A stretch of DNA of 56,557 nucleotides. Source: a virus. The notes beneath the pieces were generated by a model. The model was not told the DNA's origin. It did no database searches and saw only the letters and a program-made list of their open reading frames with translations. The stretch is taken from positions 1 to 56,557 of the IMG/VR virus record IMGVR_UViG_3300034109_000654; one strand, given 5' to 3'. This document shows positions 1-8,357 of this stretch, piece by piece. The translations under genes and the position numbers were made by a program. Numbering within the stretch: position 1 is the first letter of the stretch; the number at the start of each line of letters is the position of its first letter.

Positions 1-1
1 C

Positions 2-1090
2 GGCCCGGAGAAGGTAAATCCGAAGGTCGTGAAGGTGTCGCCGTGGCAGGTGTTCAAGGCTCGCCTTGAAACGTGGGTGCGGGACTACCTGCTGGACGAA
101 CCGGAGTTGGGACGCCCTGAGATCACTGCGATCCGGGTGCCTGATCCTGGTTTCAACGATGCTGACATCGCGGCGGGTATTGATCCTCCGCGCCGGAACC
201 CTGGGGTTGTCAACATCCTGGATGCGCGGGACTGGTTGAACCCCGAGGGTTCGCCGTTCAGTAGCGCGTTTGGTAAACCGCCCGCGTATTCGTTTCGGCA
301 CGATCTGTTGCCCGATACGGATGCACAGTTCATTGCGCGTACCCGCAAGGGTGGCACGCAGTTGATTACGACAAACGGTATCGACACGGCGGCGGGTACC
401 TCGCATCTGGTGCTGGCTGCTCAGCGTGGCAACGTGTACGCCACCACAACCGGCAATATCAACATCACCGGCCAGATTGTTGCGGCGAATCAGGTTGTCA
501 CCGCCGGGAACATCGTCACACTGTCGAACAAGACGATCCAGTCCCCGACAATCAACAACCCCACGATCTCGGCCACCGGGGGAATGGTGGTGAACTGGAC
601 CGCCGCCGCCACACCGACCACCAAGATCACACTGGGCCAGGAGAGCGTCCTCAACAGCGAAACCGCTTCTCAGCAGGCTTTGTCCATCAACCCGAAGATC
701 GTCAGAACGTCGATTTCCTCCCCATTGCACGGCGTGATGACCCTGAGCCCGAGGATCGACGGTCCCGGTGCCGAAGATGTGTCTCTGATAACTTGTATGC
801 CCTACCTCAACGGGCCTCCGTCGAACGTCTTTGAGGTGTTCGCCAGCGGAGATGTGGTCTGCACTTCCATCAACGCCGGCGGTCCCGACAGCACAATGTC
901 GATCTTCTCCAAGATTGCGATTAACCAAGAGGGGATGAACGAGCAAGTGCAGGTACCGGGCACTCGTGTCGTTCCTCCGGTACGCAACAACGATCCTGGC
1001 AGGCGGGGAATGTACGCCGTCGACAACAACTGGCTCTACATCGCCGTGGCCGACAACCAATGGAAACGAATCGCACTACAGACGTGGTAA
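2..1090 (+). CDS. Minor tail protein, 5' end probably cut by window edge
   Basis: The frame is open from the first bases of the window, so this is probably the C-terminal part of a longer protein; the only visible alternative is a GTG at 29 with GGAGAAGG 14 bases upstream, giving 353 aa. No catalytic motif is seen. About residues 110-200 (from the GTG) are rich in Thr, Asn, Ile and Gly with beta-strand-like repeats such as SPTINNPTIS, as in phage tail fibre or baseplate proteins. The C-terminus (NNWLYIAVADNQWKRI) resembles the end of many siphophage minor tail proteins. It lies immediately upstream of the lysis genes, the usual place of the last tail gene. Role inferred from position and composition. 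Confidence 0.6.
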   Translation, partial: GPEKVNPKVVKVSPWQVFKARLETWVRDYLLDEPELGRPEITAIRVPDPGFNDADIAAGIDPPRRNPGVVNILDARDWLNPEGSPFSSAFGKPPAYSFRHDLLPDTDAQFIARTRKGGTQLITTNGIDTAAGTSHLVLAAQRGNVYATTTGNINITGQIVAANQVVTAGNIVTLSNKTIQSPTINNPTISATGGMVVNWTAAATPTTKITLGQESVLNSETASQQALSINPKIVRTSISSPLHGVMTLSPRIDGPGAEDVSLITCMPYLNGPPSNVFEVFASGDVVCTSINAGGPDSTMSIFSKIAINQEGMNEQVQVPGTRVVPPVRNNDPGRRGMYAVDNNWLYIAVADNQWKRIALQTW

Positions 1091-1102
1091 GGAGAAACAG
1101 CA

Positions 1103-1342
1103 ATGGCACGGTATGACGAGGTTTTCGCCGACCTTCAGGCCAAGCACGCCGCTCTGCTGGCGGTGATCGCCGCGCACCCCGAGATCGCCGAGGAAGTCAA
1201 AGAGGCGTGGTCGACCACCCCTGATGACGTACAGGTCGACGACCCGACCGACGAGGCCAGGGCCAACGCGCTGGCGGCGGTGCTGCGGGAAGCGGAGAAC
1301 ACCATCGGAGTGGAGAACCCCGCCCCGCCCGTTGAAGGGTAG
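1103..1342 (+). CDS. Small helical hypothetical protein
   Basis: 79 aa, ATG start 12 bases after the tail gene stop, with AAGGAGAAA as ribosome-binding site, so probably cotranscribed with it. The sequence is Ala/Glu-rich and predicted helical (DEVFADLQAKHAALLAVIAA), with an acidic Asp/Glu-rich second half and a Pro-rich end. No family recognised. Its place between the last tail gene and the lysin fits a virion accessory or lysis-associated role, but nothing in the sequence shows this. Confidence 0.7.
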   Translation: MARYDEVFADLQAKHAALLAVIAAHPEIAEEVKEAWSTTPDDVQVDDPTDEARANALAAVLREAENTIGVENPAPPVEG

Positions 1343-1378
1343 CGGCAGTGATGCACTGCTGATTTCTACTCTCGCGGT

Positions 1379-2701
1379 GTGACCGAGAAGATCCTTCCGT
1401 ACAACGCGGATATAGCCGCGCAAGAGACCGGGTATTGGTGCGGCCCGGCCAGCGCGCAGATGTGTCTGTCGGACAGGGGCATCCACGTCGAGGAACATGT
1501 CCTGGCCGCAAAGTGTCAGACACATGAGGGCGGCACCGACCACCTCGGCCTCATCGAACGTGTGCTCAACGAGTACGTCCACAACGCCGACTACATCACC
1601 GTGTCGCTGCCCAACGACCCGCCCACGCAGGACGAGGTTGAGACGTTCTGGAACCATCTGCGAACAAGCATCGACGCCGGTTTCGGCCTGGTCATCAACT
1701 TTGTCGCCCCGCAGAACAACATCCCGTTCCCGATCAAAGGTTCCGGCCCGGCACCGAGTTTCTACAACTTCGGAACCACCTACCACTACGTCAGCGCACA
1801 TGGATACAGCGACGAGGACAACCAGCAGGCGGTGTGGATCACCGACTCCGGTGGCCCGTCAACACCGGGCAAGTGGGGTTACTGGCTGACCTTGGCGCAG
1901 ACCGTTCTGCTCGCAGCGGGCAAGGGTTACATCTGGGCGCGGCCCCACGGCAGCGTCCACGCCCCGGCGCTGCCCGGTCCCGCTCCGGCGGTCACACAGC
2001 CCGGCCGGTTCTGGCCGGTCACCGCGGATCGGATTGTCACCAGCCCGTTCGGACCTCGATGGGGGACAATCCACACCGGGGTGGACTTCGGGTTCAACGG
2101 TGGTGCTGGGGACCGCCCGGTGTTCGCGGTGCAGTCGGGGACGGTCATCTTCTCCGGTGCCGCAGCTGGTTACGGCGGCCCGGACCCGTGCGGTTGGCTC
2201 GTCATCGACTCCGACGATTCGCAGGGTGGCGGGGTGTGGGAGTACGGCCACATCGTTCGGGAGCACGCGCTCACTGTGGGTGCGAAAGTCCAAGCGGGTC
2301 AGCAGATCGGTGTGATCAACCCGAATGAGGGCACTAACGGGGGTGTTGCTGCGCATCTGCATTTGTCGTATATGCCGCGTGGTTACGATCCGGGGGCGAA
2401 GGTGGACCCGCTGCCGGTGCTGGACGGCTCCAACGAACCGGGTGTGCATCACGAGCCGCCGCCCCCTGTGCACGAACCGGCACCTGAGCCACCGCCTGTG
2501 CATCATGAGCCGCCGCCGACAATGATGCCGACTCCGCTCACAGGTAGGCCGTTCCATCATTCACAAGCCGACGACTTAGAAGGCACGCTGCTGTCGCTGC
2601 GAGCCGAGGGTCTGCTCACGCAGGCTTTGGTGTTCGCCCTGGCAGAAAAAGCCGGGATCAACGCCCGCGAACTGTACGAGAACGTGCGAGGCAGCTTCTG
2701 A
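1379..2701 (+). CDS. lysA: Lysin A: C39-like peptidase plus M23 endopeptidase
   Basis: 440 aa endolysin that should cut host peptidoglycan at the end of infection. N-terminal domain (about 8-190) is C39-like: WCGPAS around Cys21, a His in YHYVSAHGY (137/141) and Asp156 in ITDSG form a plausible Cys-His-Asp set. Central domain (about 215-335) is an M23 metallopeptidase with HTGVD (His232, Asp236) and HLHL (His326, His328). A His/Pro/Glu-rich linker (about 356-383) carries a repeated VHHEPPP unit, followed by a 55-aa helical C-terminus. No amidase or glycosidase domain is seen. The GTG start has no ribosome-binding site but TACTCT lies six bases upstream, so the mRNA is probably leaderless. The stop overlaps the next ATG (TGATG). 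Confidence 0.9.
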   Translation: MTEKILPYNADIAAQETGYWCGPASAQMCLSDRGIHVEEHVLAAKCQTHEGGTDHLGLIERVLNEYVHNADYITVSLPNDPPTQDEVETFWNHLRTSIDAGFGLVINFVAPQNNIPFPIKGSGPAPSFYNFGTTYHYVSAHGYSDEDNQQAVWITDSGGPSTPGKWGYWLTLAQTVLLAAGKGYIWARPHGSVHAPALPGPAPAVTQPGRFWPVTADRIVTSPFGPRWGTIHTGVDFGFNGGAGDRPVFAVQSGTVIFSGAAAGYGGPDPCGWLVIDSDDSQGGGVWEYGHIVREHALTVGAKVQAGQQIGVINPNEGTNGGVAAHLHLSYMPRGYDPGAKVDPLPVLDGSNEPGVHHEPPPPVHEPAPEPPPVHHEPPPTMMPTPLTGRPFHHSQADDLEGTLLSLRAEGLLTQALVFALAEKAGINARELYENVRGSF

Positions 2702-3327
2702 TGTCAATGCCGTGGGACAACCCGCCCCAGAACCCCAACGGGCAGCCGCCGGCTCAGCCTCCCCCTCAACCGCCCCCGAACTACACCTACACACCCAGCC
2801 CGGTGCCGCCGTATGTTCCCCCGGCTGGGCAGCCTTACCCGCAGCCATATCCGCAGCCATACTCGCAACCGGCTCAGCAGATGCAGCCGGATCTGCCTCC
2901 GGTGGTGGCCCGAAACCCGCAGACCGGGGAAACCGTCAAGGTGGACATCGGCACCGAACTGCGCGAAGCCATCCGGCAGGCCATCACCCAGTCGGTGGTC
3001 GAGAACAAAGACTCCATGCAGGCCGGAACGCAGCGTGCCATCGCCAAGATGGTCAAAGCAGAAGTCGCTGAAGAAGTCGAAGAACAGTCCGACAACCTTG
3101 AGGCGGCGTTCTCCGGGGGACCGGCCACCACCAGGACGTTCATCCAGGGCGCGGCACTGGACATCGGAATGGCGGTGTTCGCGGGGATGGCAATGCTGAT
3201 CGGCCCGGACGCTGATCTTTTCTCCGCTGAACTGTGGACGATTGTGGGCGTAATGATGGTCAAGACCGTCATTCAGACCGGGCTGTCTTACATGATGCGC
3301 TTCAGCGCAGGAGCACCCCCGCGATGA
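2701..3327 (+). CDS. Putative holin: Pro-rich N-terminus, two membrane segments
   Basis: 208 aa, translationally coupled to the lysin. Residues 1-60 are Pro/Gln-rich with PYPQPY repeats; about 75-140 is charged and probably helical; the C-terminus has two membrane segments (about 152-170, GMAVFAGMAMLIG, and about 180-200, ELWTIVGVMMVKTVIQTGL). Two hydrophobic helices next to lysA is the usual look of an actinophage holin that releases lysin or collapses the membrane. Its long cytoplasmic Pro-rich arm is unusual for a holin. Function inferred from context. Confidence 0.6.
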   Translation: MSMPWDNPPQNPNGQPPAQPPPQPPPNYTYTPSPVPPYVPPAGQPYPQPYPQPYSQPAQQMQPDLPPVVARNPQTGETVKVDIGTELREAIRQAITQSVVENKDSMQAGTQRAIAKMVKAEVAEEVEEQSDNLEAAFSGGPATTRTFIQGAALDIGMAVFAGMAMLIGPDADLFSAELWTIVGVMMVKTVIQTGLSYMMRFSAGAPPR

Positions 3328-3515
3328 GAGTGGTGTGCGCAGCCTGCAACGAGCACTACGCCGACCTCGACGACTCGATGGAGTTTGAGTCGATGCTGGT
3401 GTACTCCGACGCGCTGGCGGTCTACCACCTGGCACACTGCCAGGCCAGCCGCGATGAGAAGGACGCCGCCTGGGAAATGATGGAAGCGGCGTCAAAAGTA
3501 GACACCGAACAATGA
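3324..3515 (+). CDS. Small Cys/His protein in lysis operon
   Basis: 63 aa. The ATG overlaps the preceding stop (ATGA), which selects this start over longer in-frame options. Cys residues in CAACNEHY and a later HLAHC could form a small zinc site. The rest is acidic and probably helical. The stop overlaps the next start. Unknown role; coupling places it with the lysis and membrane genes. Confidence 0.7.
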   Translation: MRVVCAACNEHYADLDDSMEFESMLVYSDALAVYHLAHCQASRDEKDAAWEMMEAASKVDTEQ

Positions 3516-4192
3516 CCACGATCCGCGAGTTCCTGTTCAGCACCGCGGCTAAGACTCACGACGAAACCGTCCCTGAACGCCGGCAGCGGTGGTTTGAGAA
3601 CGTCATGGCGATCATCATGGCGGTGGCGGCGATCACGGCGACCTGGGCGTCCTTTGAGTCCTCGCAGTGGAGTGGCAAGGCTTCCGGTCTGGTGTCACAG
3701 TCCAGTGTGCTGCGCTCCGATTCCAGCCGGTGGGCTGCCCGAGGCGCGGAACAGACCAGCGTCGATGCCTCCATCTGGATCGAGTGGCAGAAGGCGATCC
3801 TGCTGGGCCGGGACGATTTCGCCGCGTTCGTCCTGGAACGGTTCTCCCCGGAGCTGGACGAAGCGCAGGACACCTGGCTGGGCGCGGTGGACCCGACTGA
3901 GGGGAAGCTGCCGAAGGGCACTCCGATGGCGTTGGACAGCTATGTCCCTCCCGGCCAGGAGAAGTCCGAACAACTGGCCGCGCAAGCCGAGGAACTGCTA
4001 GCCGAGTCCAGCATCTACAGCGCGACCTCGAGCCGATACACCATGCTCACGATCATGTTCGCGCTGGTGCTGTTCTTCGGCAGCGTGGCCACGAAGTTCA
4101 CCAGCCCGAAGATTCAGCTGGCGTTGGGGTCGCTGGCCCTGGCGCTGCTGCTCTCCGCAATGGGCAGAATGGTGCTCCTGCCGGTGATGTGA
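3512..4192 (+). CDS. Membrane protein with three predicted helices
   Basis: 226 aa. One membrane helix near residues 31-50 (VMAIIMAVAAITATWASF), a soluble helical middle of about 115 residues, then two C-terminal helices (about 172-192 and 200-222). The order resembles DUF4337-like bacterial membrane proteins, but this is only an impression. It overlaps the upstream gene by four bases and ends the rightward lysis operon, convergent with the gene at 4200-4406. It could be a second lysis membrane protein (antiholin-like) or a lysogenic-conversion protein. Confidence 0.65.
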   Translation: MTTIREFLFSTAAKTHDETVPERRQRWFENVMAIIMAVAAITATWASFESSQWSGKASGLVSQSSVLRSDSSRWAARGAEQTSVDASIWIEWQKAILLGRDDFAAFVLERFSPELDEAQDTWLGAVDPTEGKLPKGTPMALDSYVPPGQEKSEQLAAQAEELLAESSIYSATSSRYTMLTIMFALVLFFGSVATKFTSPKIQLALGSLALALLLSAMGRMVLLPVM

Positions 4193-4199
4193 CCTCGCG

Positions 4200-4406
4200 T
4201 CAGCGAGGACCCCAACGGCCGCGACCGGGCCGGGCGGCGTTCCACTCGTCGATGGTTTCCTTGAGCCATCCCTTGTGTGGCCCGATGATCGCGTCGGGCG
4301 GCGGCAGCTTGATGCGGGTCAGAGACCGCACCGATTTCAGGCCCAGGTGCGCGGCGACTTCGGCGCGGCCCATGTAGCGGGCTACCTTGCGCTTCTCGTC
4401 GGCCAT
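4200..4406 (-). CDS. Excisionase-like winged HTH DNA-binding protein
   Basis: 68 aa basic protein with an AlpA/MerR-type helix-turn-helix: GRAEVAAHLGL helps form the recognition unit, then the proline-rich turn LPPPDAIIG and GWLKETIDEW typical of small excisionases. TATTGT lies exactly six bases upstream of the ATG, in the 16-base gap after the XRE gene, so it can be made from a leaderless mRNA. Because an integrase is present at 45.8 kb this may be the recombination directionality factor, or a Cro-like regulator. Family assignment by motif; role inferred. Confidence 0.7.
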   Translation of the reverse strand: MADEKRKVARYMGRAEVAAHLGLKSVRSLTRIKLPPPDAIIGPHKGWLKETIDEWNAARPGRGRWGPR

Positions 4407-4422
4407 GCCGACACAATACCGC

Positions 4423-4800
4423 CTACGGGTGCTGTTGAGATACGAGAACGGGACGGATCACCCCTCCGGTGACCACACCGGCCCGGCCGATCACCGCGCG
4501 ATCCCATTCCTTGCGGGGGTCGTCGGTGACCTCCCAGATCACTTCCTCGAGCTTGCCTCGGGCCTCGACCAGCTTCTCTACCGCAGCGTCGTACTCGTCG
4601 ACCACTTTCTCCACCGAGTTGATGAAACCTCGCGGGCAGCGGCGCCGGCCGATCTCGATGTCGGACAGGCTGCGCTCGGCGATGCCGATTTTGTTGGACA
4701 GCGTGCGCTGCGATATGCCCAGGTACTGCCTGTAGGCGCGGACGAGCTCCCCGTAGCCGTCGCTGTAGTCGGCGGGCACGGGTGTCGATGTCGTGGTCAC
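4423..4800 (-). CDS. XRE-family repressor-like protein
   Basis: 125 aa. Residues about 15-65 form a classical HTH_3/XRE fold: ELVRAYRQYLGISQRTLSNK as helices 1-2, then ERSLSDIEIGRR as recognition helix. The C-terminus (about 66-125) contains a short coiled-coil-like segment (VVDEYDAAVEKLVEARGKLE) that may dimerise; there is no LexA-type peptidase. GTG start with AGGGAGAA eight bases upstream. It is the best candidate in the window for an immunity repressor or Cro-type switch protein, next to an excisionase-like gene. That it binds the repeated operators described below is inference. Confidence 0.75.
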   Translation of the reverse strand: MTTTSTPVPADYSDGYGELVRAYRQYLGISQRTLSNKIGIAERSLSDIEIGRRRCPRGFINSVEKVVDEYDAAVEKLVEARGKLEEVIWEVTDDPRKEWDRAVIGRAGVVTGGVIRPVLVSQQHP

Positions 4801-4879
4801 TGTGTTCTCCCTGTGGTTGGTTCGGCCCTGACCGTCTGCGGGGGACCAGACGGCCAGGGCCGAAGTTTAGTGCGGCGTT

Positions 4880-5395
4880 CTAGGCGAGCCGCCCCGCACA
4901 GATGGGGCCGATACCGGCGGCGATACTCTCCTCCTTGGTCAGCACGATGCCGCAGATGATGCAGCGTCCGTAGAGCTTGCCCAGCGCCTTGGCCCTATCC
5001 AGCGACAGCCGGGTACCGGTCTTGGCGACCTCGCCGATGAGGTTCTCGACGAAGCCGAACTTGCCGGTCTCGGTGTTGAGCAGCTTGGCGTAGGGCATAC
5101 CCGAGCCGTGGTAGGCGATCTGCACCTTGGCGATGCGGCCATCGGGCAGCTCGTAGAAGCCGTCCTCGACGGCGACCTGAGCGCGGCTGTTCTCGTCGAG
5201 CCACCGCTTGGTGGTGTCGATCTCGCCGCTGACATCAGCACTCGATGATCGGGCGATCCAGGCGTCCAGCTCGGCCTCGTCGAGGGGCTTGCCCTCGATC
5301 ACCGACCTCTTGAACTTGAGATCGCGCAGATAGCCGATCTGGCGCTCGCTGGGCGGGTAGGCCACCGGGGAGGCGGTGGCGAAGGGGTTACGCAT
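4880..5395 (-). CDS. DUF6011-type zinc protein
   Basis: 171 aa. N-terminal SERQIGYLRDL motif and the C-terminal signature CIICG-x14-GIGPICAGRL are typical of the DUF6011 family found in actinobacterial phages and plasmids; the paired Cys probably bind zinc. Biochemical function is unknown to me. The ATG is preceded by GAGAGGAAAGGA and lies about 50 bases downstream of an operator-type promoter (5446-5470). The leader contains GGGCATCACCC, shared with other early leftward genes. Confidence 0.85.
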   Translation of the reverse strand: MRNPFATASPVAYPPSERQIGYLRDLKFKRSVIEGKPLDEAELDAWIARSSSADVSGEIDTTKRWLDENSRAQVAVEDGFYELPDGRIAKVQIAYHGSGMPYAKLLNTETGKFGFVENLIGEVAKTGTRLSLDRAKALGKLYGRCIICGIVLTKEESIAAGIGPICAGRLA

Positions 5396-5470
5396 GTGAG
5401 GTTCCTTTCCTCTCGTGGTCGGGTGATGCCCGGCCGGCTAATTTCATAATACCTACCGGAGTAGGTTATT
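5396..5470 (-). promoter_or_regulatory. Leftward promoter with 9-4-9 operator (S1)
   Basis: On the minus strand TTGAAA and TATTAT are spaced 17 bases, a good -35/-10 pair. The spacer and -10 are covered by an inverted repeat, AATACCTAC (48-56) and GTAGGTTATT (61-70) on the plus strand, separated by four bases. The same arrangement recurs at 6086-6107, 10172-10193 and 32323-32344, so a shared repressor is likely. The leader then holds GGGCATCACCC and a GAAAGGA ribosome-binding site. Confidence 0.75.
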
Positions 5471-5623
5471 TCAAGACATGGCGGTCAGCAGAATCGCCAT
5501 GACAGCGCAGGTCCCCGAGGCGAACAGAGCGACTGCGAAGAACTCCGCGGCCCACTGCTTCGTGGCCAGCAACAGGCCACTGCACGACATCAGGAACACC
5601 GCGAGGGTGTAGGCGATGGTCAT
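5471..5623 (-). CDS. Small membrane protein, two helices
   Basis: 50 aa. The ATG overlaps the upstream stop (TAATG), which argues against the longer in-frame reading. Two hydrophobic helices (about 3-20, AYTLAVFLMSCSGLLLA, and 27-48) separated by KQWAAE. Too small to assign. It ends 25 bases from the operator promoter of the downstream gene. Confidence 0.6.
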   Translation of the reverse strand: MTIAYTLAVFLMSCSGLLLATKQWAAEFFAVALFASGTCAVMAILLTAMS

Positions 5624-6030
5624 TACGCGCTGGCCCCCTCGCGGATCACCACGTCGATGGCGGCGATGGGGTCGTGATCGGGCGGGAACGGCATCCCCTC
5701 GCGCGCAGCCCATTCCTCGGCCACGCCCCGGTGCCAGGTGTATTCCACGTCGCCGACCCCGGCCAGGTGCTCGTAGTACTTCTTGCCCTCGTCCCAGCGG
5801 GCCTGGGCGCGGCGCAGCTGCTCCTCCTGCTCGGCCATGTTGGGGTAGCGCAGGAAGCGCACGCCCCGGTAGGCGCTGCTGTCCACCTCCGCACCGGCGC
5901 GGGTGGCGGCCTCGAGGAACGCGGTGTAGCCCTTGAGCAGCGCGGGGTCCAGGGTGATCTTGTCGACCTCGATGTTGGCGAACTCGACGTTTTCCATCTC
6001 GATGTCCTCGAGTGACTCAGGTCGTGCCAT
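5623..6030 (-). CDS. Hypothetical early protein
   Basis: 135 aa soluble acidic protein, ATG with GGAAAGGAC ribosome-binding site. It starts with an acidic segment (ESLEDIEMENVEFANIEVD) and contains Trp/Tyr-rich stretches (DEGKKYYEHL, DVEYTWHRGVAEEW). No family recognised. First gene after promoter S2, cotranscribed with the small membrane protein. Confidence 0.75.
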   Translation of the reverse strand: MARPESLEDIEMENVEFANIEVDKITLDPALLKGYTAFLEAATRAGAEVDSSAYRGVRFLRYPNMAEQEEQLRRAQARWDEGKKYYEHLAGVGDVEYTWHRGVAEEWAAREGMPFPPDHDPIAAIDVVIREGASA

Positions 6031-6109
6031 GTGTGCGGTGTCCTTTCCATCCGGGCCCGGGTGATTCCCTGACCTTCACACTCATAATACCTATTTTTAT
6101 AGGCATTAT
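6031..6109 (-). promoter_or_regulatory. Leftward promoter with 9-4-9 operator (S2)
   Basis: Minus strand: TAGATA, 17-base spacer, TATTAT. The inverted repeat AATACCTAT (6086-6094) / ATAGGCATT (6099-6107) fills the spacer and -10. The leader carries CAGGGAATCACCC followed by GGAAAGGA and the ATG at 6030. Same design as S1 and S3. Confidence 0.75.
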
Positions 6110-6307
6110 CTAGTGCTCGGGCGGGGCAGAACGGAGCAATACCGAAAGGTTCTGAGAGCCTCTGTGCGATTCCTGGGGGCGAGGGGCTGTCCAGAACCAC
6201 CCTGGGCGATGGAACGGGGCTCTCGGGGCCACACAGAGCCAGTACGAGGGGTTCCGGTGGGGTAGACTCAGGGCACTATCGTGGTTGGTAGTGCGGCATC
6301 AAGACAG
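6110..6307. other. Non-coding gap upstream of S2
   Basis: No convincing gene is seen in either strand of the stretch between the S2 promoter and the terminator at 6308. It contains a sequence starting ACCGAAAGGTTCTGAGAGCC (6141) that resembles ACCGAAAGGCTCTCAGAGCG at 23347, in another gene-poor stretch, suggesting a small repeated element. Function unknown. Confidence 0.4.
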
Positions 6308-6339
6308 AAAGACCCGGCAGCGTCAGCTGCCGGGTCTTT
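6308..6339 (-). terminator. Rho-independent terminator
   Basis: A perfect 14-bp stem (AAAGACCCGGCAGC / GCTGCCGGGTCTTT) with GTCA loop lies 50 bases beyond the stop of the gene at 6391-6882. The minus-strand side continues TTTCTGTCTT. It closes the leftward replication operon before promoter S2; its A/T-ended stem could also act rightward. Confidence 0.85.
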
Positions 6340-6390
6340 CTGTTGCCGGGGTTCCTGCCGTCAGGGGAGCGGCAGGCCGGACGCCCTAGC

Positions 6391-6882
6391 CTAGGCCAGA
6401 CCGAGCTCGGCCATGACCTCGTGCCCGCGAGCGATCTCCTCGGGGGTCGGAGCGGCCAGGATGTACGGGGCGTTCTTGCCCGGCGAGGCGTTACCCAGCG
6501 CCAGGCGACCGAGCACCCATTCCTGCGGCCCGCGCAGGACGGTCTTGAATCCCCGGATCAGCGCGGACCCGAACACCAGCAGGTCGTCGGCCCGCTCGTT
6601 CTCGTTGTCCAGCCGGATCACATCGACCCGGCAGAACTCGCTCTCCGGGCTGATGCGGGTCGCCATCACGTCGACCTCGATGGGGTGCACCAGCAACAGT
6701 TCCCCGACGAAGTCGGTGAACTTGTAGTCACCGCCCCCGCTGGACGGCAGCGCGAACGGGTCTCCGGTGCGCGGTGCCGGTACGGGGTCGCCGTCACCGT
6801 TGGCCGCGGCCAGGCCGCCGCGTGCCTTGGTGGCGGTGGCGCCAGTGGTTTTCTTCTGGTTGTCAAACGGGTTACCGGCCAC
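6391..6882 (-). CDS. Conserved replication-region protein, possibly OB-fold ssDNA-binding
   Basis: 163 aa. N-terminal 45 residues are low-complexity Gly/Ala/Pro/Asp; the rest alternates hydrophobic strands (GELLLVHPIEVDV, FCRVDVIRLD, LLVFGSALI) and ends PGKNAPYILAAPTPEE. This pattern is common in actinophage replication clusters, where it sits beside a Cas4-like nuclease, and could be an OB-fold single-strand binding protein. That idea is inference from strand pattern and neighbours. The GTG start follows two bases after the nuclease stop. Confidence 0.6.
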   Translation of the reverse strand: MAGNPFDNQKKTTGATATKARGGLAAANGDGDPVPAPRTGDPFALPSSGGGDYKFTDFVGELLLVHPIEVDVMATRISPESEFCRVDVIRLDNENERADDLLVFGSALIRGFKTVLRGPQEWVLGRLALGNASPGKNAPYILAAPTPEEIARGHEVMAELGLA

Positions 6883-6884
6883 GG

Positions 6885-8030
6885 TTAGTTCTCCTCGTTG
6901 GTAGTGGCGGGGGTGAGAAGCTCGATACAGGTCGTACCGAGCCCGGTGAGGTCGTCATCCCAGACTTCCTCGTACTGCTCGAAGATCGCGGCGGCATCGC
7001 TGCGGTCCTCGATGTTCAGGAGCGCCTGTCGGGCTTCGACATAGCGCACGGTCGCCGGAGTCGGCGCGGGGTGGTCGGCGGCGAGAGCCTTGGCCTTGAT
7101 CTCCTTGCGCCGGGACCGGACGTCGATGGCCAGTTGCATCCCCTCGCCGCCGCAGTAGAGGTCGAAGGGGATCACCTCGGCACGCTCGGGCTGGTCGGAG
7201 GGCAGGTGCACGACCACGCAGTAGTCCTGGTTGATCTTCGGCATGTCCGACCACGTCAGGCCGTCGAGATTGAGCATCTTGGTGGCGTATCCGTAGACGG
7301 CGAACTGGATGGCGAACTTCACCGTCGAGGAGTCGAAGCTCGTCGACTTCGAGGTCTTGAGGTCGCCCAGGATCAGCTCGCCGGTATCGACCACCCGGTA
7401 GATGCGGTCGATCCGACCGGCGATGGACTCCTGACCCCGGTCGTTGAGGACCACCCGCTCGGTGTACTCCGGCACCGCCACCAGACCCGCCTGGGTCAGC
7501 GCCTTGTGGTAGCTCTCGGCATACGGCTTGACGAGATCGGGCAACTGGTGGAACAGGATGCGGCCCATGTCGAGCTCGGCGAGCCAGTCGTGGACGCAGG
7601 TGCCGAGCTCCTTGGCATCCGCACCGCCGGCCAGGTCGTGAATCATGTCGATGATGCCGTTGATGTCGGTGGACTTGGCCTCGTTGCGGACTGCGCTCTC
7701 GTAGGAGCGGAAGGCTGCGGCCAGGGCCAGCTCGGTGTCGGTCATCGAGTCGTTGGCGGTGATCGCCAACTGCTGGGCGTAGAGCACCGACGAGACCTTT
7801 TCGCGGATCTTCCAGCTCATCAGGTTCGACTCGTCGGAGATCGTGTCGGCCAGCTTGGTCGCCCGGGTGTAGGTCGTCTTGCGGCCTGTGGTGGGCGAGG
7901 GCAACTGGTAACGCTGCCAGCGGTCGGTCTGGATGGTGACCTCCTCGCGGGGCACCAGCGGCGGTAACGGGTACCGCATGTACTCGGTGTACCGGGCGGC
8001 AGGGGAACCGCCGGGGACCATTTCATGCAC
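6885..8030 (-). CDS. Cas4/RecB-type PD-(D/E)xK exonuclease
   Basis: 381 aa nuclease probably used in phage DNA recombination or end processing. Motifs in order: GTCVHDWL (about 143), GRIDRIYRV (about 205, catalytic Asp region) and ELILGDLKTSKS (about 221-231, the D-x-K part of PD-(D/E)xK), followed by an FAIQFAVYGYA helix typical of RecB/Cas4 domains. The four-Cys iron-sulfur cluster of canonical Cas4 is not evident. GTG at 8030 is chosen because GAAAGGA lies ten bases upstream; ATG at 8021 is possible. The start overlaps the end of the small gene upstream. Confidence 0.85.
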   Translation of the reverse strand: MHEMVPGGSPAARYTEYMRYPLPPLVPREEVTIQTDRWQRYQLPSPTTGRKTTYTRATKLADTISDESNLMSWKIREKVSSVLYAQQLAITANDSMTDTELALAAAFRSYESAVRNEAKSTDINGIIDMIHDLAGGADAKELGTCVHDWLAELDMGRILFHQLPDLVKPYAESYHKALTQAGLVAVPEYTERVVLNDRGQESIAGRIDRIYRVVDTGELILGDLKTSKSTSFDSSTVKFAIQFAVYGYATKMLNLDGLTWSDMPKINQDYCVVVHLPSDQPERAEVIPFDLYCGGEGMQLAIDVRSRRKEIKAKALAADHPAPTPATVRYVEARQALLNIEDRSDAAAIFEQYEEVWDDDLTGLGTTCIELLTPATTNEEN

Positions 8031-8196
8031 GGGCTGTGTTTCCTTTCGGGTTGTGAGGCCGCGGGGGATCGGACTCGGTGAAGTAGCCGGGATCGGCGTA
8101 CTCGATCAGGGAGGTAAAGGCCGACGAGGAACCGGCGGCGCGATACCAGGCGATGCCGTTGGCATCGGTGACCAGCGGGGGTAGATCGTTCACCAT
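8023..8196 (-). CDS. Small hypothetical protein
   Basis: 57 aa, beginning MVNDLPPLVTDANG; soluble, with a Ser-rich middle and SLIEYADPGYF. Its start overlaps the upstream stop by four to seven bases and its own stop overlaps the nuclease start, so all three are translationally coupled. No family recognised. Confidence 0.65.
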   Translation of the reverse strand: MVNDLPPLVTDANGIAWYRAAGSSSAFTSLIEYADPGYFTESDPPRPHNPKGNTARA

Positions 8197-8357
8197 CCCC
8201 ACCCCGTGATCTCTAGGGCGTAATTGAGAGCCTCGACCTCGTCGTCAAAGCAGCCCCGGTCAGCACCTCTGCTGTCGCAGACAACCCACCGCACGGTGGT
8301 GTTGTCGTACTCGACAACACAGGTCGGGCAGATTGCACGATCCACGGTCACGCTCAT
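8190..8357 (-). CDS. Small CxxC protein
   Basis: 55 aa, ATG overlapping the helicase stop (ATGA). ICPTCVVEYDN resembles the first half of a zinc ribbon, with a further Cys pair later (WVVCDSRGADRGC). It ends with helix EALNYALEITG. Coupled between helicase and nuclease; function unknown. Confidence 0.7.
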   Translation of the reverse strand: MSVTVDRAICPTCVVEYDNTTVRWVVCDSRGADRGCFDDEVEALNYALEITGWGW